From the NCBI GenBank assembly GCA_022567895.1, contig JADFGC010000002.1, forward strand, positions 1 to 41,405: a stretch of 41,405 bases of DNA, given 5' to 3'. The position numbers and the translations under genes were made by a program. Shown here piece by piece: positions 1 through 8,102 of this stretch; position 1 is the first letter of the stretch, and the number at the start of each line of letters is the position of its first letter. The notes under the pieces are model-generated. The model was not told the DNA's origin and searched no databases. It saw only the letters and a program-made list of their open reading frames with translations. Origin of the DNA: DRGT01 sp022567895. Lineage in GTDB: Archaea; Thermoproteota; Nitrososphaeria; Nitrososphaerales; Nitrosopumilaceae.

Positions 1-1
1 A

Positions 2-97
2 ATTAGTAGAAAAAGACGCCCTGTACGCAAATCTTCAATAAGAAGAAAAAAACCGAAGAGGAGAACCTCTAGACGTAAACTAAGAAGACGAAGGTAG
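2..97 (+). CDS. C-terminal end of a very basic small protein (partial)
   Basis: An open frame enters from the left edge and stops at TAG 95-97. The 31 visible residues are almost all Arg, Lys and Ser, with runs such as RRKKPKRR and KLRRRR, so the tail should bind nucleic acid (chromatin or ribosome associated). No fold can be named from this piece. The other two frames are interrupted, and the codon pattern (AGA, CGT, AAA) suits an archaeal basic protein. It runs in the same direction as elp3 with a gap of about 50 bp. Confidence 0.55.
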   Translation: MSRKRRPVRKSSIRRKKPKRRTSRRKLRRRR

Positions 98-146
98 ATT
101 TCTTAAAATTTTAAAGAATTTATGATGGAATTAAAAGAACAAGTTT

Positions 147-1730
147 ATGCTAAGAACTAAATCTGCATTTTCAAATGCATGTTGTGAAATATCTCAAAAT
201 CTGTTGACTGTGATAGAACCGACTAAAAAAGATGCAAAAGCAGAAATAAAAAAAATCTGTGCAAAGTATTCGCTAGAAAGAATTCCAAAAAATTATGAGA
301 TTTTATCAAAAGTAAAAGGTTCTGACTTTTCAAAATTACAAAAAGTTCTACTCAAAAAGCCTGTAAAAACAGCATCAGGAGTTGCTGTAATTGCTCTTAT
401 GCCAAAACCATATGCTTGTCCTCATGGCAGATGTACTTACTGCCCTGGAGGAATAGAATTCAATACTCCAAATAGTTACACAGGTAACGAACCAGCAACA
501 ATTAATGCCATTGAAAATCAATATGATCCGAAAAATCAAATTTTAACAAAGCTTGAAAAACTTATTGCAAACGGCCATGAATCATCAAAATTAGAATTAG
601 TAATTGTTGGTGGCACATTTCTATTCATGCCAAAAGATTATCAAGAAAATTTCATAAAATCTTGCTATGATGCATTAAATGGTTTTGATTCTGAAACATT
701 AGAAGATGCAAAAGCAAACAACGAACATGCAGTAATAAGAAATGTTGGTTTTACAATTGAAACAAAGCCTGATTATTGTAAAGAAGAACATGTTGATGCA
801 ATGCTAAATTATGGAATTACTAGAGTTGAAATTGGAGTACAGAGCTTACAAGAAAGAGTATACGAGATTGTAAACAGAGGGCACAATTTTAATGATGTTG
901 TAGAATCTTTTCAAATTTCAAAAGATGCAGGTTACAAAATTGTTGCTCACATGATGCCGGGCCTTCCTACAATGTCTCCAGTAGAAGACATTAATGATTT
1001 TAAAATGCTGTTTGATGATGAACGGCTAAAACCAGACATGTTAAAGATTTATCCCTCACTCGTTATAGAAAATACTCCACTTTATGATGATTATAAAGCT
1101 GGAAAATATACTCCATATTCTTTTGATGACATGGTCAAAGTTCTAACAGAAATGAAAAAGATGGTTCCCAGATGGGTAAGAATTATGAGAATTCAAAGAG
1201 AAATTTCCACTTCAGAAATTGTAGCAGGTCCAAAATCAGGCAATCTTCGTCAAATCGTCCAGAAAAATTTGAGAAGTGAAGGTATTTCATGCAAGTGTAT
1301 TAGGTGCAGAGAAGCTGGATTATCAAAAAAAGAACTTGATTTGGATTTGAAATTAAATCGAGAGGACTACGAGTCATCTGGAGGAAAAGAGATTTTTCTC
1401 TCCTATGATGACTCTGATGATTTAATTTATGGATTTTTGAGACTCAGATATCCTAGCTCAAAAGCACATAGAGAAGAGATTAATGACAATACGTGTATCG
1501 TGCGCGAATTGCATGTCTATGGTCAATTATTAAAACTCGGTGAAAGAAGTAAATCAGGAATTCAGCACTTGGGATTAGGAAAAAAATTGATCAACGAAGC
1601 TGAAAAAATTTCTAAAGAAGAGTTTGATGTTAACAAACTTTTGATAATTAGTGGTGTAGGAACAAGAGAATACTATAGTAAATTGGGTTATTCCTTAGTT
1701 GGTCCTTATATGGCAAAAAAACTTGCCTAG
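147..1730 (+). CDS. elp3: Elp3-family tRNA uridine-34 carboxymethyl transferase (radical SAM + GNAT)
   Basis: Elp3 makes the 5-carboxymethyl group on wobble uridine-34 of tRNA from acetyl-CoA and SAM. The 527-residue protein has the family order: an N-terminal segment, a radical SAM core with cluster cysteines C91, C96 and C99 (CPHGRCTYC, the archaeal CX4CX2C spacing), then the Elp3 signature with SYTGNEPATINAI. A C-terminal GNAT domain (about 400-527) carries the acetyl-CoA loop GLGKKL. Length is normal for the family. The ATG at 147 is used; ATGs at 122 and 125 are in another frame that closes within 13 codons. lysS follows after 9 bp, so the two are probably co-transcribed. Confidence 0.93.
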   Translation: MLRTKSAFSNACCEISQNLLTVIEPTKKDAKAEIKKICAKYSLERIPKNYEILSKVKGSDFSKLQKVLLKKPVKTASGVAVIALMPKPYACPHGRCTYCPGGIEFNTPNSYTGNEPATINAIENQYDPKNQILTKLEKLIANGHESSKLELVIVGGTFLFMPKDYQENFIKSCYDALNGFDSETLEDAKANNEHAVIRNVGFTIETKPDYCKEEHVDAMLNYGITRVEIGVQSLQERVYEIVNRGHNFNDVVESFQISKDAGYKIVAHMMPGLPTMSPVEDINDFKMLFDDERLKPDMLKIYPSLVIENTPLYDDYKAGKYTPYSFDDMVKVLTEMKKMVPRWVRIMRIQREISTSEIVAGPKSGNLRQIVQKNLRSEGISCKCIRCREAGLSKKELDLDLKLNREDYESSGGKEIFLSYDDSDDLIYGFLRLRYPSSKAHREEINDNTCIVRELHVYGQLLKLGERSKSGIQHLGLGKKLINEAEKISKEEFDVNKLLIISGVGTREYYSKLGYSLVGPYMAKKLA

Positions 1731-1739
1731 GGTATTAGA

Positions 1740-3329
1740 ATGTCTAAGCAAAACGTTATTGGAAAAGGGACATGGATTGATAAACTTGCGTTTGAGCTAA
1801 TAGAAAGAGAAAAATCCATCGGAAGAAAAATGGATCTACTTCGTGTGGAAAGTGGATTGGGGGCATCTGGAATTCCACATATTGGAAGTTTAGGTGATGC
1901 TGTTCGTGCTTTTGGTGTAAAGCTAGCATTAGAAAATTTTGGTTACAAATCAGAGCTTATTGCATATTCTGATGATTTAGACGGATTAAGAAAAATTCCT
2001 GAGGGGTTTCCTGATTCATTAAATCAACATTTAGGAAAACGTGTTTCTGCAATTCCAGATCCTTTTGATTGTCATGATTCCTATGGAATGCATATGAGTA
2101 GTCTATTGCTTGAAGGACTAGATGATTTAGGAATAGAATACGAGTTTAGAAGAGCAAAGGATACTTACGAAAAGGGCATCTTGACGGATCAAATTCATAC
2201 AATTCTTGAAAATAGTTCAAAGATTGGTGATAAAATTGCAGAGTTGTCAGGCCAAGAAAAATTTCAAAAAGTGTTACCATATTTTCCAGTTTGTGAAAAT
2301 TGTGATAAGCTGTACACGACGGAATCTTACGAGTACATTCCAAACGAAAAGAAGGTGAAATATAGATGCAAAGATGCTACAATTGGCTCAAACGTAGTAA
2401 AGGGTTGTGGACATGAAGGAATATCAGACATTACAAAAGGACATGGAAAATTAGCCTGGAAAGTAGAATTTGCTGCTCGTTGGCAGGCATTTGATGTACG
2501 CTTTGAAGCATATGGAAAAGACATCATGGATTCTGTAAAGATTAATGATTGGGTAGCTGACGAGATCTTGAATTATCCTCATCCACACCATGTAAAATAT
2601 GAAATGTTCTTAGACAAGGGAGGAAAAAAGATTTCAAAATCATTAGGAAATGTTGTAACTTCACAAAAATGGCTAAAGTATGGCACGCCAAAATCAATTT
2701 TGTTATTACTTTACAAAAGAATTACAGGAGCGCGTGAATTAGGGTTTGAAGACATTCCATCTTTGATGGATGAATATAATGAGTTAGAGAATATTTATTT
2801 TGGAAAAAAAAAGTTTGATAACAAAGCAAAAGAAACAAAATTAAAAGGACTCTATGAATACGTTAACTTGCTAAACCCCCCAAAAAATCCTAGTACTCAT
2901 GTTAGTTACAGATTGCTAATTGAGCTTGCCAACATATTCAAAGATGAGAGAAATGAACGTGTAATGAAAAAGCTAATTGACTATGGTGCGATAAAAGATA
3001 AAGCTCCAGAAATAAAAGAATTGATAACACTGGCAGGAAACTATGCTGATGACTTTGGTCAAGGTGAGAAAATTGAATTACAAATTGATGACATAATAAA
3101 GAAAGCATTAGGTGAATTGTCACAGATGCTAGAAGCCAATAATGAGCCGGATGATTTACAGAATGCTATTTATCAAATCGCCAAGTCAAATGAAATTCCT
3201 CCAAAAGATTTCTTTAAGACACTGTACCAAATCATTCTTGGCTCAAACAGAGGACCAAAAATTGGACCGTTTATTCTTGATATTGGAAGGAAGAAGGTTG
3301 CAAATACACTTTCAAGTTATGTTAATTGA
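1740..3329 (+). CDS. lysS: Lysyl-tRNA synthetase, class I (archaeal type)
   Basis: This charges tRNA-Lys with the class I enzyme found in most archaea and a few bacteria. The 529-residue protein shows the HIGH-type motif as PHIGS (residues 46-50, after GASGI) and the KMSKS-type loop as KISKS (297-301). A Cys-rich zinc-binding insert lies between them (C185, C188, C210, C223), and a helical anticodon-binding C-terminal half follows. The length matches archaeal LysRS. It starts at ATG 9 bp after elp3; the small membrane-protein gene follows after 6 bp. Confidence 0.96.
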   Translation: MSKQNVIGKGTWIDKLAFELIEREKSIGRKMDLLRVESGLGASGIPHIGSLGDAVRAFGVKLALENFGYKSELIAYSDDLDGLRKIPEGFPDSLNQHLGKRVSAIPDPFDCHDSYGMHMSSLLLEGLDDLGIEYEFRRAKDTYEKGILTDQIHTILENSSKIGDKIAELSGQEKFQKVLPYFPVCENCDKLYTTESYEYIPNEKKVKYRCKDATIGSNVVKGCGHEGISDITKGHGKLAWKVEFAARWQAFDVRFEAYGKDIMDSVKINDWVADEILNYPHPHHVKYEMFLDKGGKKISKSLGNVVTSQKWLKYGTPKSILLLLYKRITGARELGFEDIPSLMDEYNELENIYFGKKKFDNKAKETKLKGLYEYVNLLNPPKNPSTHVSYRLLIELANIFKDERNERVMKKLIDYGAIKDKAPEIKELITLAGNYADDFGQGEKIELQIDDIIKKALGELSQMLEANNEPDDLQNAIYQIAKSNEIPPKDFFKTLYQIILGSNRGPKIGPFILDIGRKKVANTLSSYVN

Positions 3330-3335
3330 TGTCAT

Positions 3336-3533
3336 ATGGCGCATGATGAACACAATAGACCTAGAAGAAGCGGAGCATTTTTTCTAATTATTTTTGGGGC
3401 CTTGCTATTTGTAATTTCTCCATCAGTTCTTAGTGATGATCCAGAGTTAGGGGCAGTAGCAATTATTGGAGGATTTCTCATAGGAGGTCTAGGTTTTTAC
3501 CTTCATTTTGTGAGAGGTAGAAGAAAGGCTTGA
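3336..3533 (+). CDS. Small two-helix membrane protein
   Basis: This is a 65-residue hypothetical. A short charged N-terminus (HDEHNRPRRSG) precedes two hydrophobic segments (about 14-31 and 41-58) and a basic tail (RGRRKA), giving a hairpin with both ends probably cytoplasmic. It sits 6 bp after lysS, and its TGA overlaps the TTG start of the following coiled-coil gene, so all three may be co-transcribed and translationally coupled. No function is recognised. Confidence 0.7.
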   Translation: MAHDEHNRPRRSGAFFLIIFGALLFVISPSVLSDDPELGAVAIIGGFLIGGLGFYLHFVRGRRKA

Positions 3534-4321
3534 ATTGGTTTAAACGTGACAAACCTAAAGAGGAAAAATCTACCGATAAAGAACTCACACAAAATGAGGA
3601 AATAAAGCTAGAAGTGGAGCAATTCCACGAAGAGCAAATTGATAATTCACAATACAAAAATGGGTCAGAAGAATTAGAAAATGAAATCGAATCAAAAAAA
3701 CAACATCTTGAATCAATTTCTAAGAAACTAACAGATGTAAAGCAAGAATATGATCTTGCTGTAGAAAATCTCATTCATGTAAAAAAAGATCTTATCATGA
3801 AAAATAAGGAATTAAGTTCGCTCAGAGCAATATCAGGTTCTAATCCTCCAAAAACTGCAACACCAGACCAACTAAAAGAATCTGTAGTGATTGAAGAGAA
3901 AATAAAAAAAGGAAAAGATGAACTAGAAGACACACAAACTCAGATAAAAAAAAGTAAAGTTGAGCTTGATGTAGTAAAAAATGAAGAACATAAATCTGAA
4001 TCAAAATTGATAGAGGTTCAAGCACTATTAAAAAAATCTGAAAAAGAATTAGGTAGGATAGATCTCCACAAAAAAGAACTTTTGAAAGATATTCAATTAG
4101 AACAAAAAAAATCAAAGAATAAGGAAAAAAAGCCTGGTGAGGATAAAGAATCTAAGCATGTTATAGAAGCTGCAAGTGCTGCTATTGCTTCAATGAAAAA
4201 TAAACTAAAAATTGCCGAAACAGAACTTGCCACAGTTAAACAAGTTTTAGAAAAAGAAAGAAAAGAACATCAAGAAGCAAAAAAATCAAAAAAACTTAAT
4301 GAGAAAAACAATCTAAAATGA
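3530..4321 (+). CDS. Coiled-coil protein of unknown function
   Basis: This 263-residue protein is extremely rich in Lys, Glu, Leu and Ser. It has long heptad-like stretches from about residue 40 to 200 and again at 205-263, and no signal peptide or membrane segment. The N-terminus (MNWFKRDKPKEE) could be a short membrane-proximal anchor. The start is TTG at 3530, overlapping the stop of the upstream membrane protein, which supports coupling. Its 3' end overlaps the convergent PNPOx-like gene by 9 bp. It may act as a spacer or scaffold working with the two-helix membrane protein; that is inference from the overlap only. Confidence 0.7.
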   Translation: MNWFKRDKPKEEKSTDKELTQNEEIKLEVEQFHEEQIDNSQYKNGSEELENEIESKKQHLESISKKLTDVKQEYDLAVENLIHVKKDLIMKNKELSSLRAISGSNPPKTATPDQLKESVVIEEKIKKGKDELEDTQTQIKKSKVELDVVKNEEHKSESKLIEVQALLKKSEKELGRIDLHKKELLKDIQLEQKKSKNKEKKPGEDKESKHVIEAASAAIASMKNKLKIAETELATVKQVLEKERKEHQEAKKSKKLNEKNNLK

Positions 4322-4759
4322 AAGATAGTATTTTTTCCATTTTTCTTTAATTTCTTCTTCTGAAAAACCCAAATCATAGAGGGGAGAAGTAACTTCAGAT
4401 AAAGTATCTACTTTTACCATTACAACAGCATTGATTTTGCTCTTTATTCCTTTTTCCTTATAGAATTTCAAAATTTTAGAAAATTCTTCGTTATCTTTTA
4501 GAATCATTCCTTTTCCTTTGAAACGATATCCTTTTCGCAAAATAGGGTCAACCACATTGATTTCAACTGAAGGATTATTTTCCAAATTTGAAATTGTTTG
4601 TGGAGACTTGATATCTGCAAAAATTAGATGTTCATCATCCCATGCCAAAATGGTTCCTTTGGGAGAAACATTTGGAGTATTATCTGGAGAGATGGTTGCT
4701 ACAAATCCTAATTTTTGACGTTCAAGGAAATGCTTAATTTCATCTGAAATTTTTGCCAT
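4313..4759 (-). CDS. Pyridoxamine 5'-phosphate oxidase-like flavin-binding protein
   Basis: A 148-residue split-barrel protein of the PNPOx/FMN-binding superfamily. The family opening is clear: an N-terminal helix, then LGFVATISPDNTPNVSPKG and, further on, the strand FADIKSPQTISNLENNPSVE. The C-terminal half is the barrel plus a helix (SEEEIKEKWKKYYL). Members bind FMN, F420 or haem and reduce or oxidise small substrates. Thaumarchaeota make F420, so either cofactor is possible. The sequence does not identify the substrate, and true pyridoxine biosynthesis is unlikely. Confidence 0.8.
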   Translation of the reverse strand: MAKISDEIKHFLERQKLGFVATISPDNTPNVSPKGTILAWDDEHLIFADIKSPQTISNLENNPSVEINVVDPILRKGYRFKGKGMILKDNEEFSKILKFYKEKGIKSKINAVVMVKVDTLSEVTSPLYDLGFSEEEIKEKWKKYYLSF

Positions 4760-4805
4760 TCTTTTGCTAAATTTGAAATTTCAATTAAACTCATCGATGA
4801 GTATT

Positions 4806-4904
4806 TTATCTCATCAAATCTGCCACAACCCCATGAAGAAAGAAAAATCCTATTCCGCCACCAATTATTGCAACCCAGATAGCGATCGTCATGATTTTTG
4901 ACAT
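4806..4904 (-). CDS. 32-residue single-span membrane mini-protein
   Basis: The frame starts at ATG (reverse complement of 4902-4904) and stops at TAA (4806-4808). The product MSKIMTIAIW... has one clean hydrophobic helix with a glycine-rich centre (VAIIGGGIGFFFLHGVV) and an Asp-Leu-Met-Arg end. This shape is typical of accessory subunits of membrane complexes such as respiratory oxidases or transporters. The partner is unknown. It lies between the PNPOx-like gene and a divergent zinc-finger mini-gene. Confidence 0.55.
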   Translation of the reverse strand: MSKIMTIAIWVAIIGGGIGFFFLHGVVADLMR

Positions 4905-4989
4905 TATACGACTTAGTTTTGGTTGAGTGTATTTAGTTTCCTAACGAATATAGAAAATTTTTTATTTTTTAAAAAATTTAGCATACTAA

Positions 4990-5106
4990 ATGAAAGAAAA
5001 ATTTGATTTTTACTGCTCATACTGTGGAAAAGAGTTTGGAGAACAAGTAATAGATCTTGCAAAACACATTGGCAAGATTCACGATCCCACTAGAAAAAAG
5101 TATTAG
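4990..5106 (+). CDS. C2H2 zinc-finger mini-protein (38 residues)
   Basis: The ATG-to-TAG frame encodes a single classic C2H2 finger: C9 and C12 (FYCSYCGKEF), then H26 and H31 (KHIGKIH), followed by a short basic tail (TRKK). Nothing else is in the protein, so the finger is the whole gene product. Tiny C2H2 proteins of this kind occur in archaea; most are uncharacterised, with DNA, RNA or protein binding assumed. It is a stand-alone gene between convergent and divergent neighbours. Confidence 0.65.
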   Translation: MKEKFDFYCSYCGKEFGEQVIDLAKHIGKIHDPTRKKY

Positions 5107-5189
5107 AAAAAATCAAAATTTGTAATGTATTAAAAATTTATTACAATTCCTTCGTAAATTGTGTGTATTTTCAGAATAGCTTCACATTC

Positions 5190-5200
5190 TTTACTATATA
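5190..5200 (+). promoter_or_regulatory. TATA box for the 53-residue mini-gene
   Basis: TTTACTATATA is centred about 27 nt before the TTG at 5223, the distance expected if transcription starts at or next to the start codon (leaderless mRNA). Confidence 0.5.
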
Positions 5201-5222
5201 ACAAAATCAGCAACCATAACTA

Positions 5223-5384
5223 TTGAAACTTGAAACGCTTTGTAAGAGTCTGAAATCAGGATTTTCCATTAAAGGTTTTAGATTAGATATTCTAGATGTA
5301 GGTTTCATCATTCTTTTAGGAATGATGACATACCAAGGACAGGCTATACAAGCTGTATGCGCTACTGGCCTCTGTGGATTTTGA
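5223..5384 (+). CDS. Hypothetical 53-residue protein, leaderless TTG start
   Basis: A frame of 54 codons from TTG 5223 to TGA 5382-5384. The N-terminal half is basic (KLETLCKSLKSG). The second half is hydrophobic (DVGFIILLGMMTYQG) and ends with two cysteines in AVCATGLCGF. It may be a small tail-anchored or single-span membrane protein; the CX4C tail could bind metal or form a disulfide. The upstream TATA box at the right spacing is the main support. No function is recognised. Confidence 0.45.
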   Translation: MKLETLCKSLKSGFSIKGFRLDILDVGFIILLGMMTYQGQAIQAVCATGLCGF

Positions 5385-5477
5385 TTAAAAATTGATTGTG
5401 CAAAAGCCAGTACTATTAGGAATGTGTTTTTCTTTACATGTAGCTACTTTTCTTAATTATTATATTGCATCAGTTTT

Positions 5478-6107
5478 TTAATCGACAGATTTTTTATTAT
5501 TAGTAATTCCTTTACTTATTTTATTGAAACTAAGTCTGTAAAGTACTAAGATGCCAAGTAATTCAATATATTCTACTAAGGCTACGGTGTAAAAATGCAA
5601 TAACCATCCACCAGTTGCATCATTTATCACAGCAAAAACTGCACTAAATATTGGAAAAGCAACAAAAAATGATGCAATCATTACAACAAATCCAAATAGA
5701 TAGTCTTGTATTGTTAACACTTCGGATTTTTCTAATATTTTATCAACGTCAGAAAATTCTGGATGTTCTGCCAATAATTGGTTTTTCATGTCTAGATAAG
5801 TAGAGTTTCCTTGCTCAACTGCAAAGATCATTCCACCAAGAATAAAAAGAAAGATTGTTGCTTCAGCAAAAAAGAACTTTCCGCGTTTACCTGTCATGAA
5901 TTTATTCATTTGTCTATCGAACATTCTACCAAATGCACCTAACTTTTCTTTTTTAGTTAGGATGATCAACCCAACAGAAATTGCTGAGATAACTCCAAAA
6001 GAACCAAACCAATTATCAGAAACATATGTTACAAAGAGTAGTCTAATTGGGAGTAAAACTCCAGTAAATACTCCAAATACAATTATAGATTCATAGATGT
6101 TTTTCAT
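5478..6107 (-). CDS. Multi-span membrane protein, unknown function
   Basis: A 209-residue integral membrane protein with about five hydrophobic segments (near residues 8-28, 34-51, 81-98, 135-158 and 165-195). A basic cytoplasmic loop between the second and third holds several Arg and Lys (KKEKLGAFGRMFDRQMNK). The soluble loop around 100-130 is acidic (HPEFSDVDKILEKSE). No catalytic or transport motif is evident. It appears monocistronic, with intergenic DNA on both sides. I do not recognise a characterised family. Confidence 0.75.
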   Translation of the reverse strand: MKNIYESIIVFGVFTGVLLPIRLLFVTYVSDNWFGSFGVISAISVGLIILTKKEKLGAFGRMFDRQMNKFMTGKRGKFFFAEATIFLFILGGMIFAVEQGNSTYLDMKNQLLAEHPEFSDVDKILEKSEVLTIQDYLFGFVVMIASFFVAFPIFSAVFAVINDATGGWLLHFYTVALVEYIELLGILVLYRLSFNKISKGITNNKKSVD

Positions 6108-6188
6108 ATTTTTTCTATACCTGTGGAATTTTCTTGAAACACGTTAGAGAGCTAGCTGTTGAATAATATGAGGAGTAGTTTGTTCAAA

Positions 6189-6269
6189 ATGAAAATGACT
6201 AACTGGCCCGAATGGGAACATGCCAAAAACGATGCGAGTCTTTTTGCCTTTAAAAATGAATTAAACTAG
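6189..6269 (+). CDS. Possible 26-residue mini-protein
   Basis: ATG 6189 to TAG 6267-6269 encodes a 26-residue peptide, MKMTNWPEWEHAKNDASLFA followed by a short charged end. The composition (two Trp, balanced charges, helix-forming) looks protein-like rather than random, and the gap between its neighbours is otherwise empty. There is no clear TATA box or Shine-Dalgarno, so this is tentative and could be a remnant of a longer gene. Confidence 0.3.
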   Translation: MKMTNWPEWEHAKNDASLFAFKNELN

Positions 6270-6286
6270 CAATTTTTTTGTATTAA

Positions 6287-7381
6287 TCAAGGGTTCATCA
6301 TTCCAGTATCCATCATGCCCATATTGTTCTTTGAATGTAACTTCATCATAACCAGATAATTGTCAACATCAACATTTGTTACCTCACCATCAACTCCAGG
6401 CATACTTTCGAATATTCTCTGGATCGTAGATGCTCTTTGTTCCATACCACCCGATTTCCAAACTATCATTGGAGCATTTACAACGTTGTCAGTCTTTTGA
6501 ATTGTTAAGTCTCCATTTGATTCAGCTTCAAAAATTTCATCAACTGAAATCATGATTGTTGGCGTTGAGTTATCATTCCATGTTACTAAGTGTGGAACTC
6601 TAAACTGACTGTATCCCATTTGACCAGGAATTGAATCAAAAACATCTATCTGAAACATGAATGGGCCACCACCATAAGGTCCAGAACCAGCTATTCCATT
6701 TGTGAAAACATAAACTTTGGACATTTCACTTTGTGGCATATTAGCTAAATCAGAAACGTGTAATGTTGGAAAGTTAATCATCATAGACATCATGTCTGCC
6801 ATGTTTTTGTCAGATACTTCTGTGTGAACAAAGAACACCTTCTCTCCATTGTAATAACCATCGATCAATGGCATTGTAATTGGAGCATTCACACTGAATT
6901 GCATACCTGACATCGTAGAACCATTCATCACTTCTGAACCCATCATGCTTTGTCCCATCATCTTTTTCATTTGTTCCAGGGATTCAGGATTTTCGGTCAT
7001 GTGACCTAGCATTTGTAATCTTAGAGCTGGATCATTCATCATAACTGACATCATTTCCATCATGAAATCATGATTTTCTCTCATGGCAGCAGACATCTCT
7101 TCGACGTGTTTTGGATCATGTACCATCCATTGGTTCATCTGTTCTGGATTTTTCGCCATGTAGTCCATCGCCTGATCATGGAACTGTGCATCTTCCATCA
7201 TCGTTTCCATCCAATTTGCCATCATCTTAGGATTTTGAGACATCATTTGATCAAACATATTTTGGTTTGCAAACTTCATAGTGTTAGGATCATAGGTACT
7301 TGAAAAAATTGCATAACTAACACCTATTCCCACAAAAAAAACTCCCACAACAATTCCTATCCATATGTATTGGCTTACCAT
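6287..7381 (-). CDS. Methionine-rich exported/membrane-anchored protein, probable copper binder
   Basis: A 364-residue protein with an N-terminal hydrophobic helix (about residues 5-26), acting as signal or anchor, then an extracytoplasmic region. Residues about 35-145 are helical repeats packed with Met pairs (NPKMMANWMETMM, HDFMMEMMSVMM). A beta-rich domain follows (about 155-340) with HLVTW and GPYGGGPF segments, and the end is Met-rich (MGMMDTGMMNP). There are roughly 50 methionines in all. Dense Met motifs outside the membrane are typical of Cu(I) handling, and ammonia oxidation by archaea depends heavily on copper. Copper binding is inference from composition; the beta domain is not identified. 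Confidence 0.75.
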   Translation of the reverse strand: MVSQYIWIGIVVGVFFVGIGVSYAIFSSTYDPNTMKFANQNMFDQMMSQNPKMMANWMETMMEDAQFHDQAMDYMAKNPEQMNQWMVHDPKHVEEMSAAMRENHDFMMEMMSVMMNDPALRLQMLGHMTENPESLEQMKKMMGQSMMGSEVMNGSTMSGMQFSVNAPITMPLIDGYYNGEKVFFVHTEVSDKNMADMMSMMINFPTLHVSDLANMPQSEMSKVYVFTNGIAGSGPYGGGPFMFQIDVFDSIPGQMGYSQFRVPHLVTWNDNSTPTIMISVDEIFEAESNGDLTIQKTDNVVNAPMIVWKSGGMEQRASTIQRIFESMPGVDGEVTNVDVDNYLVMMKLHSKNNMGMMDTGMMNP

Positions 7382-7418
7382 GGGATGAATTGTTTTTTCT
7401 TGTTATTTTAGGCTATAT

Positions 7419-7446
7419 CCAAATTTTCAGTTCATATCAAATGTAA
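7419..7446. repeat. Copy 4 of the recurring intergenic motif
   Basis: The plus-strand core AGTTCATATCAAATG differs by one base from the copies at 36.9 and 38.4 kb and by two from the copy at 37.5 kb. It lies 32 nt downstream of the stop of the minus-strand gene ending at 7478, and 38 nt upstream of the Met-rich gene start. See the findings. Confidence 0.55.
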
Positions 7447-7477
7447 ATTAGCAACATACTACCTAAGTATTATGAAA

Positions 7478-7786
7478 CTACTTGGATGACTTTTCTTCTA
7501 AATATGCTGTTACTTCTTTTTGGATTTGTTGTTTATGACGAGTAATTTCTTGATGTATTCTATAAAGTAATTCTTGACCCAATCTTTGATTATGTTTATT
7601 ATAATACGCAGTGGAGTATTCTTGTTCTTTACTTCCAAGTAACCAACCAATAATAAAATCTGATTCGTTTTGTGGATTCCATGAAGATCTTAACATTGGA
7701 TAATAAACTTCTAAAAAACCCTTCAAATCACTTTCAATTCGTTTAAGGTCGTGTTTAACGAATTCAAAAAAATCTTCATCTTTCAT
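7478..7786 (-). CDS. Hypothetical 102-residue soluble helical protein
   Basis: The 102-residue protein (MKDEDFFEFVKHDLKRIESD...) is mostly helical and charged, with a conserved-looking centre (SDFIIGWLLGSKEQEY) and a helical, Lys/Gln-rich C-terminal part. It has no membrane helix or cofactor motif. Its ATG overlaps the 3' end of the upstream 39-residue frame by 11 bp, suggesting translational coupling. Function unknown. Confidence 0.65.
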   Translation of the reverse strand: MKDEDFFEFVKHDLKRIESDLKGFLEVYYPMLRSSWNPQNESDFIIGWLLGSKEQEYSTAYYNKHNQRLGQELLYRIHQEITRHKQQIQKEVTAYLEEKSSK

Positions 7787-7895
7787 ATTTTTGAAGAGTT
7801 ACTTTCGACTTGATTCCATTACGAAATCTAATTAAAGGATCTTTTGTTGTATGTTCAACTTCTCCTTTGTGTAGTTTGATTGTCAAGTAATACAT
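7776..7895 (-). CDS. 39-residue mini-protein upstream of and overlapping the 102-residue gene
   Basis: The minus-strand ATG at 7893-7895 opens a 40-codon frame ending in TGA at 7776-7778, 11 bp inside the next gene. The product (MYYLTIKLHKGEVEHTTKDP...) alternates like short beta strands and has a basic C-terminal half. A TATA-like TATTAATA lies about 20 nt upstream, fitting a leaderless start. The overlap and promoter support a real gene; the function is unknown. Confidence 0.5.
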   Translation of the reverse strand: MYYLTIKLHKGEVEHTTKDPLIRFRNGIKSKVTLQKYER

Positions 7896-7933
7896 TTGTT
7901 CGTACGAGTCCTATTAATACTTCAAAAATGAAG

Positions 7934-8008
7934 CGGGCCCGAAGGGATTCGAACCCTCGACCTAACGCTCCGCAAGCGTTCGCACTATCCATGCTATGCA
8001 ACGAGCCC
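7934..8008 (-). tRNA. tRNA-Arg, anticodon GCG
   Basis: The minus strand folds as a complete cloverleaf. The acceptor stem pairs GGGCTCG with CGGGCCC (one G-U pair) with discriminator G at 7934. The D arm is GCAT/GTGC, the anticodon stem AACGC/GCGTT with loop TTGCGGA, and the T arm has loop TTCGAAT. The anticodon GCG (7973-7971) reads CGC and CGU arginine codons. No intron and no encoded CCA are visible. Confidence 0.95.
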
Positions 8009-8102
8009 AAGTTTTAGCAAAATTTACCATTAATTTGGCTTCCGTCTACATACAAATTACATACAGCTTACTAGCAGCTTATGTAGAAAGATTTTTGAAA
8101 AA

